Below are positions 31,386 to 41,684 of a DNA stretch of 64,000 nucleotides, piece after piece (the stretch's first letter is position 1; each line of letters starts with the position of its first letter). This stretch comes from Chloroflexota bacterium (lineage in GTDB: Bacteria; Chloroflexota; Limnocylindria; Limnocylindrales; CSP1-4): NCBI GenBank assembly GCA_019637815.1, contig JAHBUZ010000007.1, forward strand, positions 1-64,000, written 5' to 3'. Below the pieces are notes generated by a model. That model made no database searches. It was not told where the DNA came from and saw only the letters and a list, made by a program, of their open reading frames with translations. Both the position numbers and the translations under genes were made by a program.

Positions 31386-31394
31386 ATACTAGCA
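31386..31394 (-). promoter_or_regulatory. Extended -10 promoter of the riboswitch leader
   Basis: TGC TAGTAT on the minus strand (extended -10), ending 8 nt before the first base-paired nucleotide of the riboswitch, so the transcript would start almost exactly at the aptamer. No good -35 is seen. Confidence 0.6.
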
Positions 31395-31455
31395 CGCTCC
31401 GCACATGGGGCAGATGGGACATCGGTCCCGATCGCGTACTACATCATGCGTCCCA

Positions 31456-33264
31456 TCAGTCGTCCTGGGAGAGCACCAGCACGCTGTATGGCCCGAGGTC
31501 GAGGACGATGCGCTGCGCCATGCCATCCCAGGCGACGGGCTCGCTGTCGACGTCGAGCGCATCGATCGTCTGGAACTCGGGGTCATAGCCGTCCCAGTCG
31601 GCGTTGAAGCGCACCCGCCAGCGACCCGCCCGAGGGACACCGATGCGCAGCCCCGTGCGTGGCTCCGTCGCGAAGCTGGCCACCACGATCACGTCGTCAC
31701 GCGGCCCGCCCGACTCCCAGCGATGCCACGCCAACACCTTCGCGTCGAGGTCCACGTGATGGACCGTCGCCGTGCGTCCGCGCAGTCCGGCCGTGACACC
31801 TGACTGGTTGCGTCGAAGCCCGATCAGGTCCGCGTGGAGCCGCAGCAGACCAGCGTGTGTGCGTCGGAGCGACCAGTCGACCGGGTCCTCGTCGCTGAAC
31901 CACGAGCCCTCGATGAGCTCCTGGCCCTGGAACAGCATCGGGATGCCGGGCGAGGTGAGCACGATCGCGGCACCCAGCGTGGCCCGTTTGCGCGACGGCC
32001 AGCTGTCCGCGTAGCCCGGCCAGATCTCCTCGGGCACGCGCGCGGAGCCGTTGGCGTCCTCGTCGTGGGACTCGGTGTAGATCACCCGCTCGAGGGCGAT
32101 CGTCGGGTCGGGCGCCAGGATGGGCACGAGCGATGCGACATCCCGCTCCTCGTCCGATACCGCGGTCAGGATCCCGCGCACGGCGTGCACGAACCCGCCA
32201 TCCCACTGCGCCCCGAAGCCTGCACCGCCAGCCGCGGGAGACGTGGTCACCAGCACGTCCGCGCGCAGATCCTCGGCGATGGTCAGGCGACCCGGGAAGC
32301 GCTCGGCGATCTCGGCATTGATGTCGGCCATGAGCTGCCAGCCATCGGGGATGGCATCGGTGGCCGTCCGCCCGCCACCCGTGATGCTCGAGATGTAGGC
32401 GGTCGCGTCCCAGCGAAGACCATCCACCCGGAACTCATCGAGCCACTGGATGGCGTTGTCACGCAGGAACGCCCGGACCTCCGCACGGCCATAGTCGGGA
32501 CGCGTGTCCCCCCAGGGCGTGGACGAGCGCTCGTCCTGGTAGAAGTAGATGCCGCCCTGGTCGCCCTCGGACCAGCCATCGAACTGCCAGAGGTCGAGGT
32601 CCGATGGACCGAGATGGTTGTAGACGACATCGAGCAGGACCGCGATGCCGTGCTCGTGGGCAGCCTTCACGAGCGCCTTCAGCTCGTCCGGACCGCCATA
32701 GGTGCTCTCGACCGCGAACGGGAACGCCGGGTTGTAGCCCCACGAGCGGTCACCCGCGAACTCGAACGGCGGCATCAGCTGGATCGCACCGACGCCCAGC
32801 TCCCGCAGGTACGGCAGGCGGCGGCGGACCCCATCGAGCGTGCCCGGCCGACCATGCATGCCCGGGCTGAACGTGCCCACGTGGAGCTCGTAGATGACCA
32901 GGTCGTCCCAGTGCGGCGGGTCGAAGTGCTGGTCGCCCCAGTCGAACGCAGCCGCGTCGTACACGATCGCGTTGCCCACCGAGGTCGTGAGTCGGCGTGC
33001 CCGCGGATCGATGCGCGACAGCCGCTCCGTGCCCGTGTCGATGAGGAAGCGGTACTCGTCGCCGGGTGCTGCGCCGGGGACGTCCGCGGACCAGGTACCG
33101 CCCTCCTCGGCCGCCATCGGGATCCCATCCGCTGCCCACTCATCGAACGTGCCGTGGACCGCGACCGCGGTCGCGTGGGGTGCCCAGACGCGGAACGTGA
33201 CGCCACCCTCGACGGGGATGGCGCCCATGCCGGGGCGGACCGAGGGCGTGGTGGAGGGCGTCAT
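31456..33264 (-). CDS. GH13 alpha-glucan-active enzyme (branching-enzyme-like) with N-terminal CBM48
   Basis: A 602-residue glycoside hydrolase. Residues ~12-95 are a CBM48/E-set domain (GVTFRVWAPHATAVAVHGTFDEW). The (beta/alpha)8 barrel shows conserved region I LLDVVYNHLGP, region II RVDGLRWDATAY (nucleophile ~Asp286), region III LTIAEDLRAD (acid/base ~Glu331) and region IV YTESHDED (~Asp401). The C-terminal beta domain ends LGPYSVLVLSQDD. IQLMPPFEFAGDRSWGYNPA and the CBM48 place it with GlgB/TreZ-like enzymes rather than plain amylases. A shortened N-terminus and the lack of glg neighbours leave branching, debranching and trehalohydrolase roles open. Its ATG overlaps the upstream stop by 4 nt. 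Confidence 0.88.
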   Translation of the reverse strand: MTPSTTPSVRPGMGAIPVEGGVTFRVWAPHATAVAVHGTFDEWAADGIPMAAEEGGTWSADVPGAAPGDEYRFLIDTGTERLSRIDPRARRLTTSVGNAIVYDAAAFDWGDQHFDPPHWDDLVIYELHVGTFSPGMHGRPGTLDGVRRRLPYLRELGVGAIQLMPPFEFAGDRSWGYNPAFPFAVESTYGGPDELKALVKAAHEHGIAVLLDVVYNHLGPSDLDLWQFDGWSEGDQGGIYFYQDERSSTPWGDTRPDYGRAEVRAFLRDNAIQWLDEFRVDGLRWDATAYISSITGGGRTATDAIPDGWQLMADINAEIAERFPGRLTIAEDLRADVLVTTSPAAGGAGFGAQWDGGFVHAVRGILTAVSDEERDVASLVPILAPDPTIALERVIYTESHDEDANGSARVPEEIWPGYADSWPSRKRATLGAAIVLTSPGIPMLFQGQELIEGSWFSDEDPVDWSLRRTHAGLLRLHADLIGLRRNQSGVTAGLRGRTATVHHVDLDAKVLAWHRWESGGPRDDVIVVASFATEPRTGLRIGVPRAGRWRVRFNADWDGYDPEFQTIDALDVDSEPVAWDGMAQRIVLDLGPYSVLVLSQDD

Positions 33265-33608
33265 CCGCCGGTGGCGGCCAGCCCCTCGCGCCACAGGTCG
33301 GCGAGGGCATCGAGCTCGCGGCGCGTCTCATCCGCGGTCGCCCCGGGTGCCGGGTCGAGCGTGTCCAGCACCTCGATGCGCACCGAGTCGAGGCCGTCCT
33401 GCCCGATGGCCGACCGGAGTCGCAGGTCGAGAGCGCTGGTCGTGCCGGTCGTCCTGGCGAAGTCGAGCCTCGAGCAGAGCGCAGCGAGATCGAGCGTCGT
33501 GTCGAGGAGGCTCGTCGTGGTCCCCACGTGGATGCGCACGACCGCGGCCTGTCGCGGCGTCTCGCGGTAGGCGGCACGCAGCTCGCGGCGTCGGTCGTGA
33601 TCGGTCAC
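33261..33608 (-). CDS. Small GIY-YIG-nuclease-like protein (degenerate)
   Basis: About 115 residues. The arrangement DRRRELRAAYRETPRQAAVVRIHV, then a DLAALCSRLDFARTTG segment, ALDLRLRSAIGQDGLDSVRIEVLDTLD, and the terminal RRELDALADLWREGL follows the short 'GIY-YIG nuclease family' proteins seen in Firmicutes and others. The GIY motif itself is replaced by VVRIHVG, so catalytic activity is doubtful. The start is the GTG at 33608; the open frame above it runs into the tRNA gene. Its stop overlaps the GH13 start (ATGA). The role is unknown. Confidence 0.6.
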   Translation of the reverse strand: MTDHDRRRELRAAYRETPRQAAVVRIHVGTTTSLLDTTLDLAALCSRLDFARTTGTTSALDLRLRSAIGQDGLDSVRIEVLDTLDPAPGATADETRRELDALADLWREGLAATGG

Positions 33609-33648
33609 CCCGTCATGGTGACAGAGGGCGGCCGAGCACCCTGGACGG

Positions 33649-33725
33649 TGGTCGGGGTGGCGGGATTCGAACCCGCAACCTCGTGCTCCCAAAGCACGTG
33701 CGCTGCCAGATTGCGCTACACCCCG
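33649..33725 (-). tRNA. tRNA-Pro (anticodon UGG)
   Basis: Full cloverleaf on the minus strand: acceptor CGGGGTG/CACCCCG, D arm GCGC/GCGC, anticodon stem CGTGC/GCACG around loop TTTGGGA (anticodon TGG), T arm GCGGG-TTCGAAT-CCCGC, discriminator A and an encoded CCA. The anticodon reads Pro codons ending in A/G. Confidence 0.97.
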
Positions 33726-33806
33726 ATGGTGCGTGCTCTGTTATCGCACATAACTCCGTTCCGGGTCAGCCGCGAGAAGCGGGCAGGGTTCGCGGAGCAG
33801 CGTTGG

Positions 33807-34967
33807 TCATTCGCCACCGAGCGCGGCGAGGATCTCCGGAGCTCGCCAGCGCGTGCGTACCCCGGGTCGAGGGCTTCCCAGCGGCTCGATGATGCCCATC
33901 TGCTGGAGGGTTCGGAGCAGGTGCTGTGCGCCCTGGTTGGTCACCCCGATGCGGTCCATCACGAACGGGGTCGACACCGTCGGGTTCTCGAACAACAGGT
34001 CGACGACCTCACGGGCTCGTCCGCGTGTCCCTCGCAGACGGTCGTGGTACTCACGGTTGAGGTCCGCAAGACGCTCTGCCCTGAGCACAGCGTCGTTCGC
34101 CTGGCTCTCCACTCCCACGAGGAAGAACGTGATCCAGTCATCAAGGGTCCCCCGTTCCCGGACCGCCTGCAGGTATCCGTTGTAGTCGTCGCGGTACTGC
34201 TCGAAGTACGCGCTGAGGTAGAGCAGCGGGCTTGGGAGCGCCTCCTTCTCGACCAGGAACAACACGATGAGCAGACGTCCCATCCGCCCGTTGCCGTCCA
34301 GGAATGGATGGATGGTCTCGAACTGATAGTGGAGGAGAGCGCAGCGGACCAGGAGCGGTGTCTCGGAGTCATCCTCGTGGGCGAAGCGTTCCCAGTCCGC
34401 CAGGACATGCTCCATCGCCTCACCTGCCGGTGGCGGAACGAACAGTGCGGTCTGCGGACGGTCGTCCGGTGACCCGATGAAGTTCTGGATGGTGCGGAAC
34501 TCCCCAGGGGTCTTGTTCCGGCCCCGGACACCCTGGAGCAGGATGCCGTGCAGGTGGGCGATCAGGCGCTTCGAGATCGGCAACTGGGGCAACACGTCGA
34601 GGCCATGTCGCATCGCCCGGATGTAGTTCTGGACCTCTCGCACGTCCTCGCGGATGGCCGTGGGGCCTTCGGCGTCCGCGTCGAACACCTCGGACAGCGA
34701 TGCCTGGGTGCCCTCGATCCGAGCGCTGGAGACCGCCTCGCGGGTGAGGTAGGGCTGGACCAGCAAGTGTGGATTGGCGAGATGCCGCCCAGCTCCCGCG
34801 AGTCGACCAAGCGCTTGATCCGCGCGCGAGAGGGCCGCTACCGATCGCCGGGTGAGTTCGACCTCGCGGGGTATCGGTGCGGGGAAGAACGCATCGTAGG
34901 GACCCGCCGACGAGATGACAGGGGCGACCCGACCGATCTGCGGAGCTACAAACCTACTTGCATCCAT
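33807..34967 (-). CDS. Fic-family protein (AMPylase-type) with N-terminal autoinhibitory motif
   Basis: A 386-residue class II Fic protein. The inhibitory helix SSARIEGTQ (S-x-x-x-E-G type) lies at ~80-86. The Fic core carries the full active motif HPFLDGNGRMGR at ~220-231, preceded by the flap PSPL-type region and ALLHYQFETI. A Fic/DOC N-terminal domain (PLLVQPYLTREAVSSARIEG) and a C-terminal winged helix (STPFVMDRIGVTNQGAQHLLRTLQQMGIIEPL) complete it. All catalytic residues look intact, so target AMPylation or de-AMPylation is expected, held off by the Glu of the inhibitory helix. The wHTH suggests self-regulation. The ATG at 34967 is only 6 nt after a TATCTT -10, so the message may be leaderless. 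The gene is visibly less GC-rich than its neighbours, hinting at acquisition. Confidence 0.92.
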   Translation of the reverse strand: MDASRFVAPQIGRVAPVISSAGPYDAFFPAPIPREVELTRRSVAALSRADQALGRLAGAGRHLANPHLLVQPYLTREAVSSARIEGTQASLSEVFDADAEGPTAIREDVREVQNYIRAMRHGLDVLPQLPISKRLIAHLHGILLQGVRGRNKTPGEFRTIQNFIGSPDDRPQTALFVPPPAGEAMEHVLADWERFAHEDDSETPLLVRCALLHYQFETIHPFLDGNGRMGRLLIVLFLVEKEALPSPLLYLSAYFEQYRDDYNGYLQAVRERGTLDDWITFFLVGVESQANDAVLRAERLADLNREYHDRLRGTRGRAREVVDLLFENPTVSTPFVMDRIGVTNQGAQHLLRTLQQMGIIEPLGSPRPGVRTRWRAPEILAALGGE

Positions 34968-35334
34968 CGGCACAAGATACAACCAACTGCCGCGTTCACT
35001 TGTACCTCAGGGTTCCGGCTCCAACCCTGCTTGTACCTGCCGTGGATCTTCGGGTCGCGGGCCATGTCACCGGCCGGAGGTAATGCCGCGGAGGGAGCGT
35101 CGCCAGAGAAGCCAGCCCTGCATGGCGCAGCTCGGGGTATGGGCCTCCGTCCGCAACGTGCGTCACCGGCCCCGGAGCGTCGGCCATCCGTCGTGGCTCT
35201 CGGTCACGACCTCGTCGCCGACCAGATACACACGCAGCTCGTGACGATATGCCTGCCAGGCGTTCCCTCGTGCTTGGGCCTCGGCCAGCCATCGACAGGC
35301 GGTCGCGAGCACGCCGTCGAGCAGATGCCCCCGG
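34968..35334. other. Intergenic region upstream of the Fic gene
   Basis: About 370 nt with no convincing gene. It holds the Fic promoter, the AGGTACAAG repeats with the hairpin described at 35000-35039, and, further right, sequence that may be the decayed 5' part of the DUF1214 remnant. A 61-codon minus-strand frame (35163-35348) has a protein-like composition with Trp and Tyr residues, but no family or ribosome site, so I do not call it. Confidence 0.6.
35000..35039. repeat. Direct repeats flanking a hairpin upstream of the Fic gene
   Basis: CTTGTACCT occurs at 35000-35008 and again at 35031-35039, 31 bp apart (about three helix turns). The whole interval between them is a stem-loop, CAGGGTT-ccggctcc-AACCCTG (35009-35030). 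On the minus strand these lie 33-72 nt before the Fic start. Either a two-site operator or the scar of a small mobile unit would give this pattern. Confidence 0.6.
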
Positions 35335-35745
35335 ATGCGGTACACCAACGACCGCGAGGAGGCGCTCTATCCGCCGACGGGTCTCGACGCGGACGGCGAG
35401 CCGCTGGTCGGATCGCGAGCCTACGAGATCCGGTTCCCGGCCGGCGCCCTGCCGCCCGTGGATGCGTTCTGGTCCATCACGCTATATGACGCGGTCACCC
35501 GGCTCATGGTCCACAACCCCATCGCCCGCTACTCCATCGGCGACCGGACGCCGGGCATCCGCGTCGGCGAGGACGGGTCGCTGGTCATCCGCATCCAGCA
35601 CGACGACCCAGGACCGGACCTCGCTCCGAACTGGCTGCCGACACCGGAGGGCGCGTTCACGCTCATCGCGCGTGCCTACATCCCGCAGGTGCCGCTCCTC
35701 GACGGCCACTACCGCTTCCCACCGGTGGTGCGGGTCAGCGACTGA
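35335..35745 (+). pseudogene. DUF1214 remnant (C-terminal part of a DUF1254/DUF1214 protein)
   Basis: About 136 codons encode only the C-terminal DUF1214 domain: DADGEPLVGSRAYEIRFPAG, LPPVDAFWSITLYDAVTRLM, NPIARYSIGDRTPG and NWLPTPEGAFTLIARAYIPQ are textbook family motifs. Full-length relatives are 300-480 residues and begin with DUF1254; no such sequence lies upstream in any frame. The gene therefore lost its 5' two thirds, consistent with a deletion or insertion at the Fic border. There is an ATG but no ribosome site. It could be an expressed short protein, but truncation is more likely. Confidence 0.7.
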
Positions 35746-35806
35746 GCAGGCCGAACCACATCCACGGAGGCGCAGCCGACCACGTGAAGCCGGCGGCACG
35801 CACCGA

Positions 35807-38215
<2,409 letters not shown>

Positions 38216-38306
38216 GCGTCGTACTCCGTCCATGGGCCTGTGCGTCCACTCGCCATGATAGGCGTGCAGGACCACGCGGCCCTCGGCGAGCCGCCATGAT
38301 GCGCAC

Positions 38307-39122
38307 GTGGCGACCGACCCGACCCGGACCCCCGATGGGTGGCAGACACCCGCCTGGCAGGAGGCGGCCGTGCCCTGGGAGGCGGTCCCCTATCGACCGT
38401 CGGGGACCCGGGCCACATGGGCGCAGGTCCTGCTGGCCCTGTCCGGCGTGGTCGCAGCGCTCGGCGCGATGCTCCAGGTCCAGCTGCTGACCATGACGGA
38501 CACCATCGACCAGGGTCGATTCGACCTCGAGGCGTATGAGTCGACGGCGAGCCTGCTGGCCCTGCTCGGGGTCGCCCAGGTGATGCTCATCCTGGCCACC
38601 GCGTTCGCGTTCATCGCGTGGCAGAGCCGCGTGACGGACGACATCCCGGCGCTCGGTCTGGGCACGCCTCGCTGGAGCCCGCGCTGGACGATCGTGGCCT
38701 GGTTCCTGCCCCTCGCGAACCTGGTGCTGCCGGTGCTCGCGATGCGCGATGTGGCGCGGCGGCTGCCGGGTGGTCCGTGGACGCTGCTGATGGCCGCATG
38801 GTGGGTGCTGTGGGTGGTCGCCGGCATCATCGATCGGGCCCTCGCCAACGACCCTGGCCCGACGGTCGAGACCGTGGCCGCCCTCCAGGCATGGCTGCGA
38901 CGGATCCTGCTCGTGGCGACCACCGGCCAGCTGGCCTTCCTGGGTGCGGCGATCATGGGCATCCTCGTCGTGCGCCGCATGGAGCAGGGCGTCCGGCGGG
39001 CCGCCGCGACCCGACCACCCGAGTGGCGACGACCACCGGATGCATCGACCCTTCCGTGGGAGGGCGCGGCGCGTCATGACGCACCGGCGACCGGCTGGCC
39101 CGACCGGTCCGACCGGGCATGA
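38307..39122 (+). CDS. DUF4328 membrane protein
   Basis: A 271-residue four-span protein. A Pro/Trp-rich N-terminus is followed by the span WAQVLLALSGVVAALGAML, then LLALLGVAQVMLILATAFAFIAW, then the DUF4328 core SPRWTIVAWFLPLANLVLPVLAMRDV (in part: WFLPLANLVLPVLAMRDV) and WWVLWVVAGIIDRAL, closing with LVATTGQLAFLGAAIMGILVV. DUF4328 proteins are common in actinomycetes and Chloroflexota and have no assigned function. The GTG at 38307 is the start; the ribosome site is weak. It is divergent from the UvrA2 gene. Confidence 0.8.
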   Translation: MATDPTRTPDGWQTPAWQEAAVPWEAVPYRPSGTRATWAQVLLALSGVVAALGAMLQVQLLTMTDTIDQGRFDLEAYESTASLLALLGVAQVMLILATAFAFIAWQSRVTDDIPALGLGTPRWSPRWTIVAWFLPLANLVLPVLAMRDVARRLPGGPWTLLMAAWWVLWVVAGIIDRALANDPGPTVETVAALQAWLRRILLVATTGQLAFLGAAIMGILVVRRMEQGVRRAAATRPPEWRRPPDASTLPWEGAARHDAPATGWPDRSDRA

Positions 39123-39200
39123 GGCCCGATCCGGGTCGAGAGGCCAGGAGGGGCTCGGCCGGATCGAGCGCGTCCCCGACCCGACCCGACCGAGCGGTGC

Positions 39201-39971
39201 TCATCCGGCGGTCCAGCCGCCATCGGTGGGGATGACCGCGCCGTTCACGTTGACCGCCTCCACAGAAGCCAGCCACGAGATCATCGACGCGATCTCATCC
39301 GGCTCGGCGAAGCGTCGTCCGGCCTGGTGGATGGGTGCGAGCCCGGTCAGATGGGCCGGGTCACGAGGCGCCGAATCGATGCCGGTGCGGACGCCGCCCG
39401 GGCAGACGGCGTTGCAGCGGACGCCATCGAGCGCGTAGTACCAGGCGACCGAGCGGGTCAGGCCCACCAGCGCGTGCTTCGAGGCGGTGTACGCGGCACC
39501 CGCCGCGCCACCCCGGATGCCGCCCACCGACGCGACATTGACGATGGCGCCCGCCTTCCGTTCCACCATGCCCGGCAGCACGGCCCGCGTGAGCATCATC
39601 GGCCCGTCGATGTTGACGCTCATCACTCGACGCCACGTGGCGTCATCGACCGCGTGTGCGGGCAGGAACGCATCCATGACCCCAGCCACGTTGGCCAGCA
39701 CGTCCACCCGCCCATATCGGTCGACCGCCGCCGCGACGAACGCGTCGACACCCGCCTGGGTGCTGATGTCCGCGACCATCGCGACCCCGTCGGCGCCGGC
39801 CTCGCGGAAGGCGGCCTCGAGCGCGCCGGTCCGGGTCTCGTCGATGTCACAGGCCACGACGTGCGCGCCCTCGCGTGCGAACCGGAGCGCGGTCGCGAGC
39901 CCGATGCCCGAGCCACCACCGGTGACCAGGACGACCGCTCCTGCGTGGCGTCCGCGATCGATGGCATCCAT
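39201..39971 (-). CDS. SDR-family NAD(P)-dependent dehydrogenase
   Basis: A 256-residue classical SDR with every active-site element, unlike the two SDRs of region 1. It has TGGGSGIGLATAL, CDID (NAD-type acidic residue after beta-2), NVAG, NVASVGG with catalytic Ser, YTASKHALVGL with Tyr and Lys, CPGGVRTG and the C-terminal NVNGAVIPTDGGWTA. The ATG at 39971 has AAGGAGG 9 nt upstream. It oxidises a hydroxyl or reduces a ketone; the substrate is not inferable. No operon partner adjoins it closely (67 nt to the Usp gene, same strand). Confidence 0.9.
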   Translation of the reverse strand: MDAIDRGRHAGAVVLVTGGGSGIGLATALRFAREGAHVVACDIDETRTGALEAAFREAGADGVAMVADISTQAGVDAFVAAAVDRYGRVDVLANVAGVMDAFLPAHAVDDATWRRVMSVNIDGPMMLTRAVLPGMVERKAGAIVNVASVGGIRGGAAGAAYTASKHALVGLTRSVAWYYALDGVRCNAVCPGGVRTGIDSAPRDPAHLTGLAPIHQAGRRFAEPDEIASMISWLASVEAVNVNGAVIPTDGGWTAG

Positions 39972-40037
39972 TGTCAGGACCTCCTTGTGGCGACCAGGCC
40001 CGGTCACGGTGCGCTGGCATCCGGCGGCTGTCGATGG

Positions 40038-40904
40038 TCACGCCACCGAGCTGCCGGCAGGTGTGACGTCCGCAGGCTCGGGCACGATGAGCACCGAGCA
40101 CGGCGCGTTGGTGACGACGCTGCGGGCCACGGCTCCCAGCCGATGGCGGTCCGCGTTCGACCGGCCGCGTCGGCCGATGACCACGAGGTCCGTCCCGATG
40201 AGCCGGGCACGCTCCACGATGGCGCTCGCGGGGTCGTCCACGGTGCTCCACATCCGAACGGTGCGACCCGTCCCCTCGATACGCGCCGCGGCCGCGTTGC
40301 CGAGGTCGACAGCGTGCGCGCCGACCTCCGCGAGCGGCTCGCTGTCCGGTCCCGCGGCGAGCTCGCCGACCGCGACGACCTCCACGCCACCCGACCCGAA
40401 CCCGCTGCCGACGAGCAGTCGCTCGGCAGCGTCCGCAGCGGCCGAGCCATCCGTGGCGAACAGCACCCGCTCCACGGGGATGCGGCGCGCCACGAGCACC
40501 GGGCACGGGGCAGCCTCCACGATCTCCAGGGACACCGATCCGAGCAGCGCGCTGCGTACGCGACCGTGACCACGGCTGCCCATGACGAGCAGGTCGGGAA
40601 CCACCGACTCCGCCTCGGCGCGGATGGCGTCCGCGGGGCGACCCGCCAGCACCTCGGTGGTCACCGCGAGGTCCGGTCGGGCGGCCGTGAGCACACCCGC
40701 GGCGCTTGCGAGCGAATCCTCGGCCGCCTCGGTGAGATAGGCCGTCTGGTCGATGCCCATCACGCCGGGCAGGGCGATCATGCGCATCGTGTCGACCACG
40801 GTCACGACGTGGACGCTCGAGCCCTCCGGGAGCGGCAGGTCACGGACCAGGTGGAGGGCGACGGCCGATCCGTGGGAGCCGTCGGTCGCGAGCAGGATGC
40901 GCAT
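40038..40904 (-). CDS. Tandem universal stress protein
   Basis: A 288-residue protein of two fused Usp domains. The first starts MRILLATDGSHGSAV and carries the ATP motif VMGSRGHGRVRSALLGSVSLEIVEAAPCPVLV. The second starts RVLFATDGSAAADAAE and carries VIGRRGRSNADRHRLGAVARSVV, in which the Gly-rich motif is less perfect, so the first domain is the more likely ATP binder. The ATG at 40904 has GGGAG upstream; the frame further up is not needed. It lies 105 nt after the GNAT gene on the same strand. Usp plus acetyltransferase neighbours recall mycobacterial Pat/Usp pairs, where the Usp is acetylated. Confidence 0.9.
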   Translation of the reverse strand: MRILLATDGSHGSAVALHLVRDLPLPEGSSVHVVTVVDTMRMIALPGVMGIDQTAYLTEAAEDSLASAAGVLTAARPDLAVTTEVLAGRPADAIRAEAESVVPDLLVMGSRGHGRVRSALLGSVSLEIVEAAPCPVLVARRIPVERVLFATDGSAAADAAERLLVGSGFGSGGVEVVAVGELAAGPDSEPLAEVGAHAVDLGNAAAARIEGTGRTVRMWSTVDDPASAIVERARLIGTDLVVIGRRGRSNADRHRLGAVARSVVTNAPCSVLIVPEPADVTPAGSSVA

Positions 40905-41009
40905 CACGTTCTCCCATGCGAGGAGGGCCGTCCGCCCGCGGCGGTCGGACATCCCCTGGGACCAGCGTCGCACCCGGCGACGGCGCGTGACAGTGCCGAA
41001 CGGCCCGCG

Positions 41010-41567
41010 TCACGGCAGGTCGTCGGTCTCCACCTCGACCGTGCCATCCATCTCGACCGTGCCGTCCATCAGGTCGCGGACCCGGAGCGTGGGCAGCTCC
41101 CGACGCAGCAGCCCCAGCAGGGCGGCGTTGTCCGCGAACGCGGTGGCGGTGATGCGACCGATGTGGTGGGCTCGCGCCCAGACGAGACCCGCGGCGACCA
41201 GCTGCCGGCCGATCCCCCGGTGCTGGTAGCGGTCCGCGACCGCGATGGCCAGCTCGATGGCGCCGTCGTCGGTCTCCTCCAGCTCCAGGTGGCCCACGAG
41301 CGCGCCGTCCCGTGGACCGCCCCGCACCTCGGCGACGAACCCCTCCGAGTGCCGATGGTCCGGTGCACAGCAGCGCCGGGCCGCGTCGCTGCCGAACGAC
41401 GCCGTGCCCAGGAACCGCCGACGCCGGCTCTCCGGGCTGAGGGCCTGGTACAGCCGGGTGAGCGCATCGGCGTCCGCTGGGCGCACGGTGCGCACCACGA
41501 CCTCGGTCGCGGGCAGGTGCGGGTCCAGCACGGTGATCTCCATGCGCCGATCATGCGGGTCGATCAT
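41010..41567 (-). CDS. GNAT-family acetyltransferase (Pat-type lysine acetyltransferase domain)
   Basis: About 185 residues with one GNAT domain. VVVRTVRPADADALTRLYQALSPESRRRRFLG matches the start of Pat/Rv0998-type domains (VRPADADAL...LSPESRRRRFLG); AIAVADRYQHRGIGRQLVA is the acetyl-CoA pyrophosphate-binding V-A-x-x-x-Q-x-x-G-x-G motif. A cyclic-nucleotide domain, present in mycobacterial Pat, is absent here. Near the C-terminus DGTVEM is repeated (MDGTVEMDGTVEV), a small in-frame duplication. The start is unclear: ATG 41567 has GGGGCG near it, ATG 41543 is also possible. Its position directly before the tandem Usp suggests Usp acetylation, an inference. Confidence 0.8.
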   Translation of the reverse strand: MIDPHDRRMEITVLDPHLPATEVVVRTVRPADADALTRLYQALSPESRRRRFLGTASFGSDAARRCCAPDHRHSEGFVAEVRGGPRDGALVGHLELEETDDGAIELAIAVADRYQHRGIGRQLVAAGLVWARAHHIGRITATAFADNAALLGLLRRELPTLRVRDLMDGTVEMDGTVEVETDDLP

Positions 41568-41684
41568 GTGTCGCGCCCCGTGCCGGATGGCACATCGCAG
41601 CCGGGCCGAAGGACGCGACCGTGGCGAGTCGGTCGTGGCCGGCTCTGGCACGATCACCTCCACACCCACCCATCGGAGGTCGAC

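Noticed and set aside
35163..35348. 61-codon minus-strand frame with Trp/Tyr-rich composition
   Set aside because: It has no ribosome site or recognisable family, and it overlaps the DUF1214 remnant. It may be a chance frame in decayed DNA.
33649..35745. Genomic island integrated at the tRNA-Pro gene
   Set aside because: Integrases normally target the tRNA 3' half, here the left side near 33649, where GH13 and its partner look native. The Fic patch lies on the 5' side and no integrase or duplicated tRNA end is seen.
39327..41684. Very long plus-strand open frame (over 900 codons to 42071)
   Set aside because: Only the last 128 codons (from 41685) have family similarity and a ribosome site. 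The rest is antisense to the SDR, tandem Usp and GNAT genes and arises from high GC; its amino acids are Arg/His/Gly-rich without structure.
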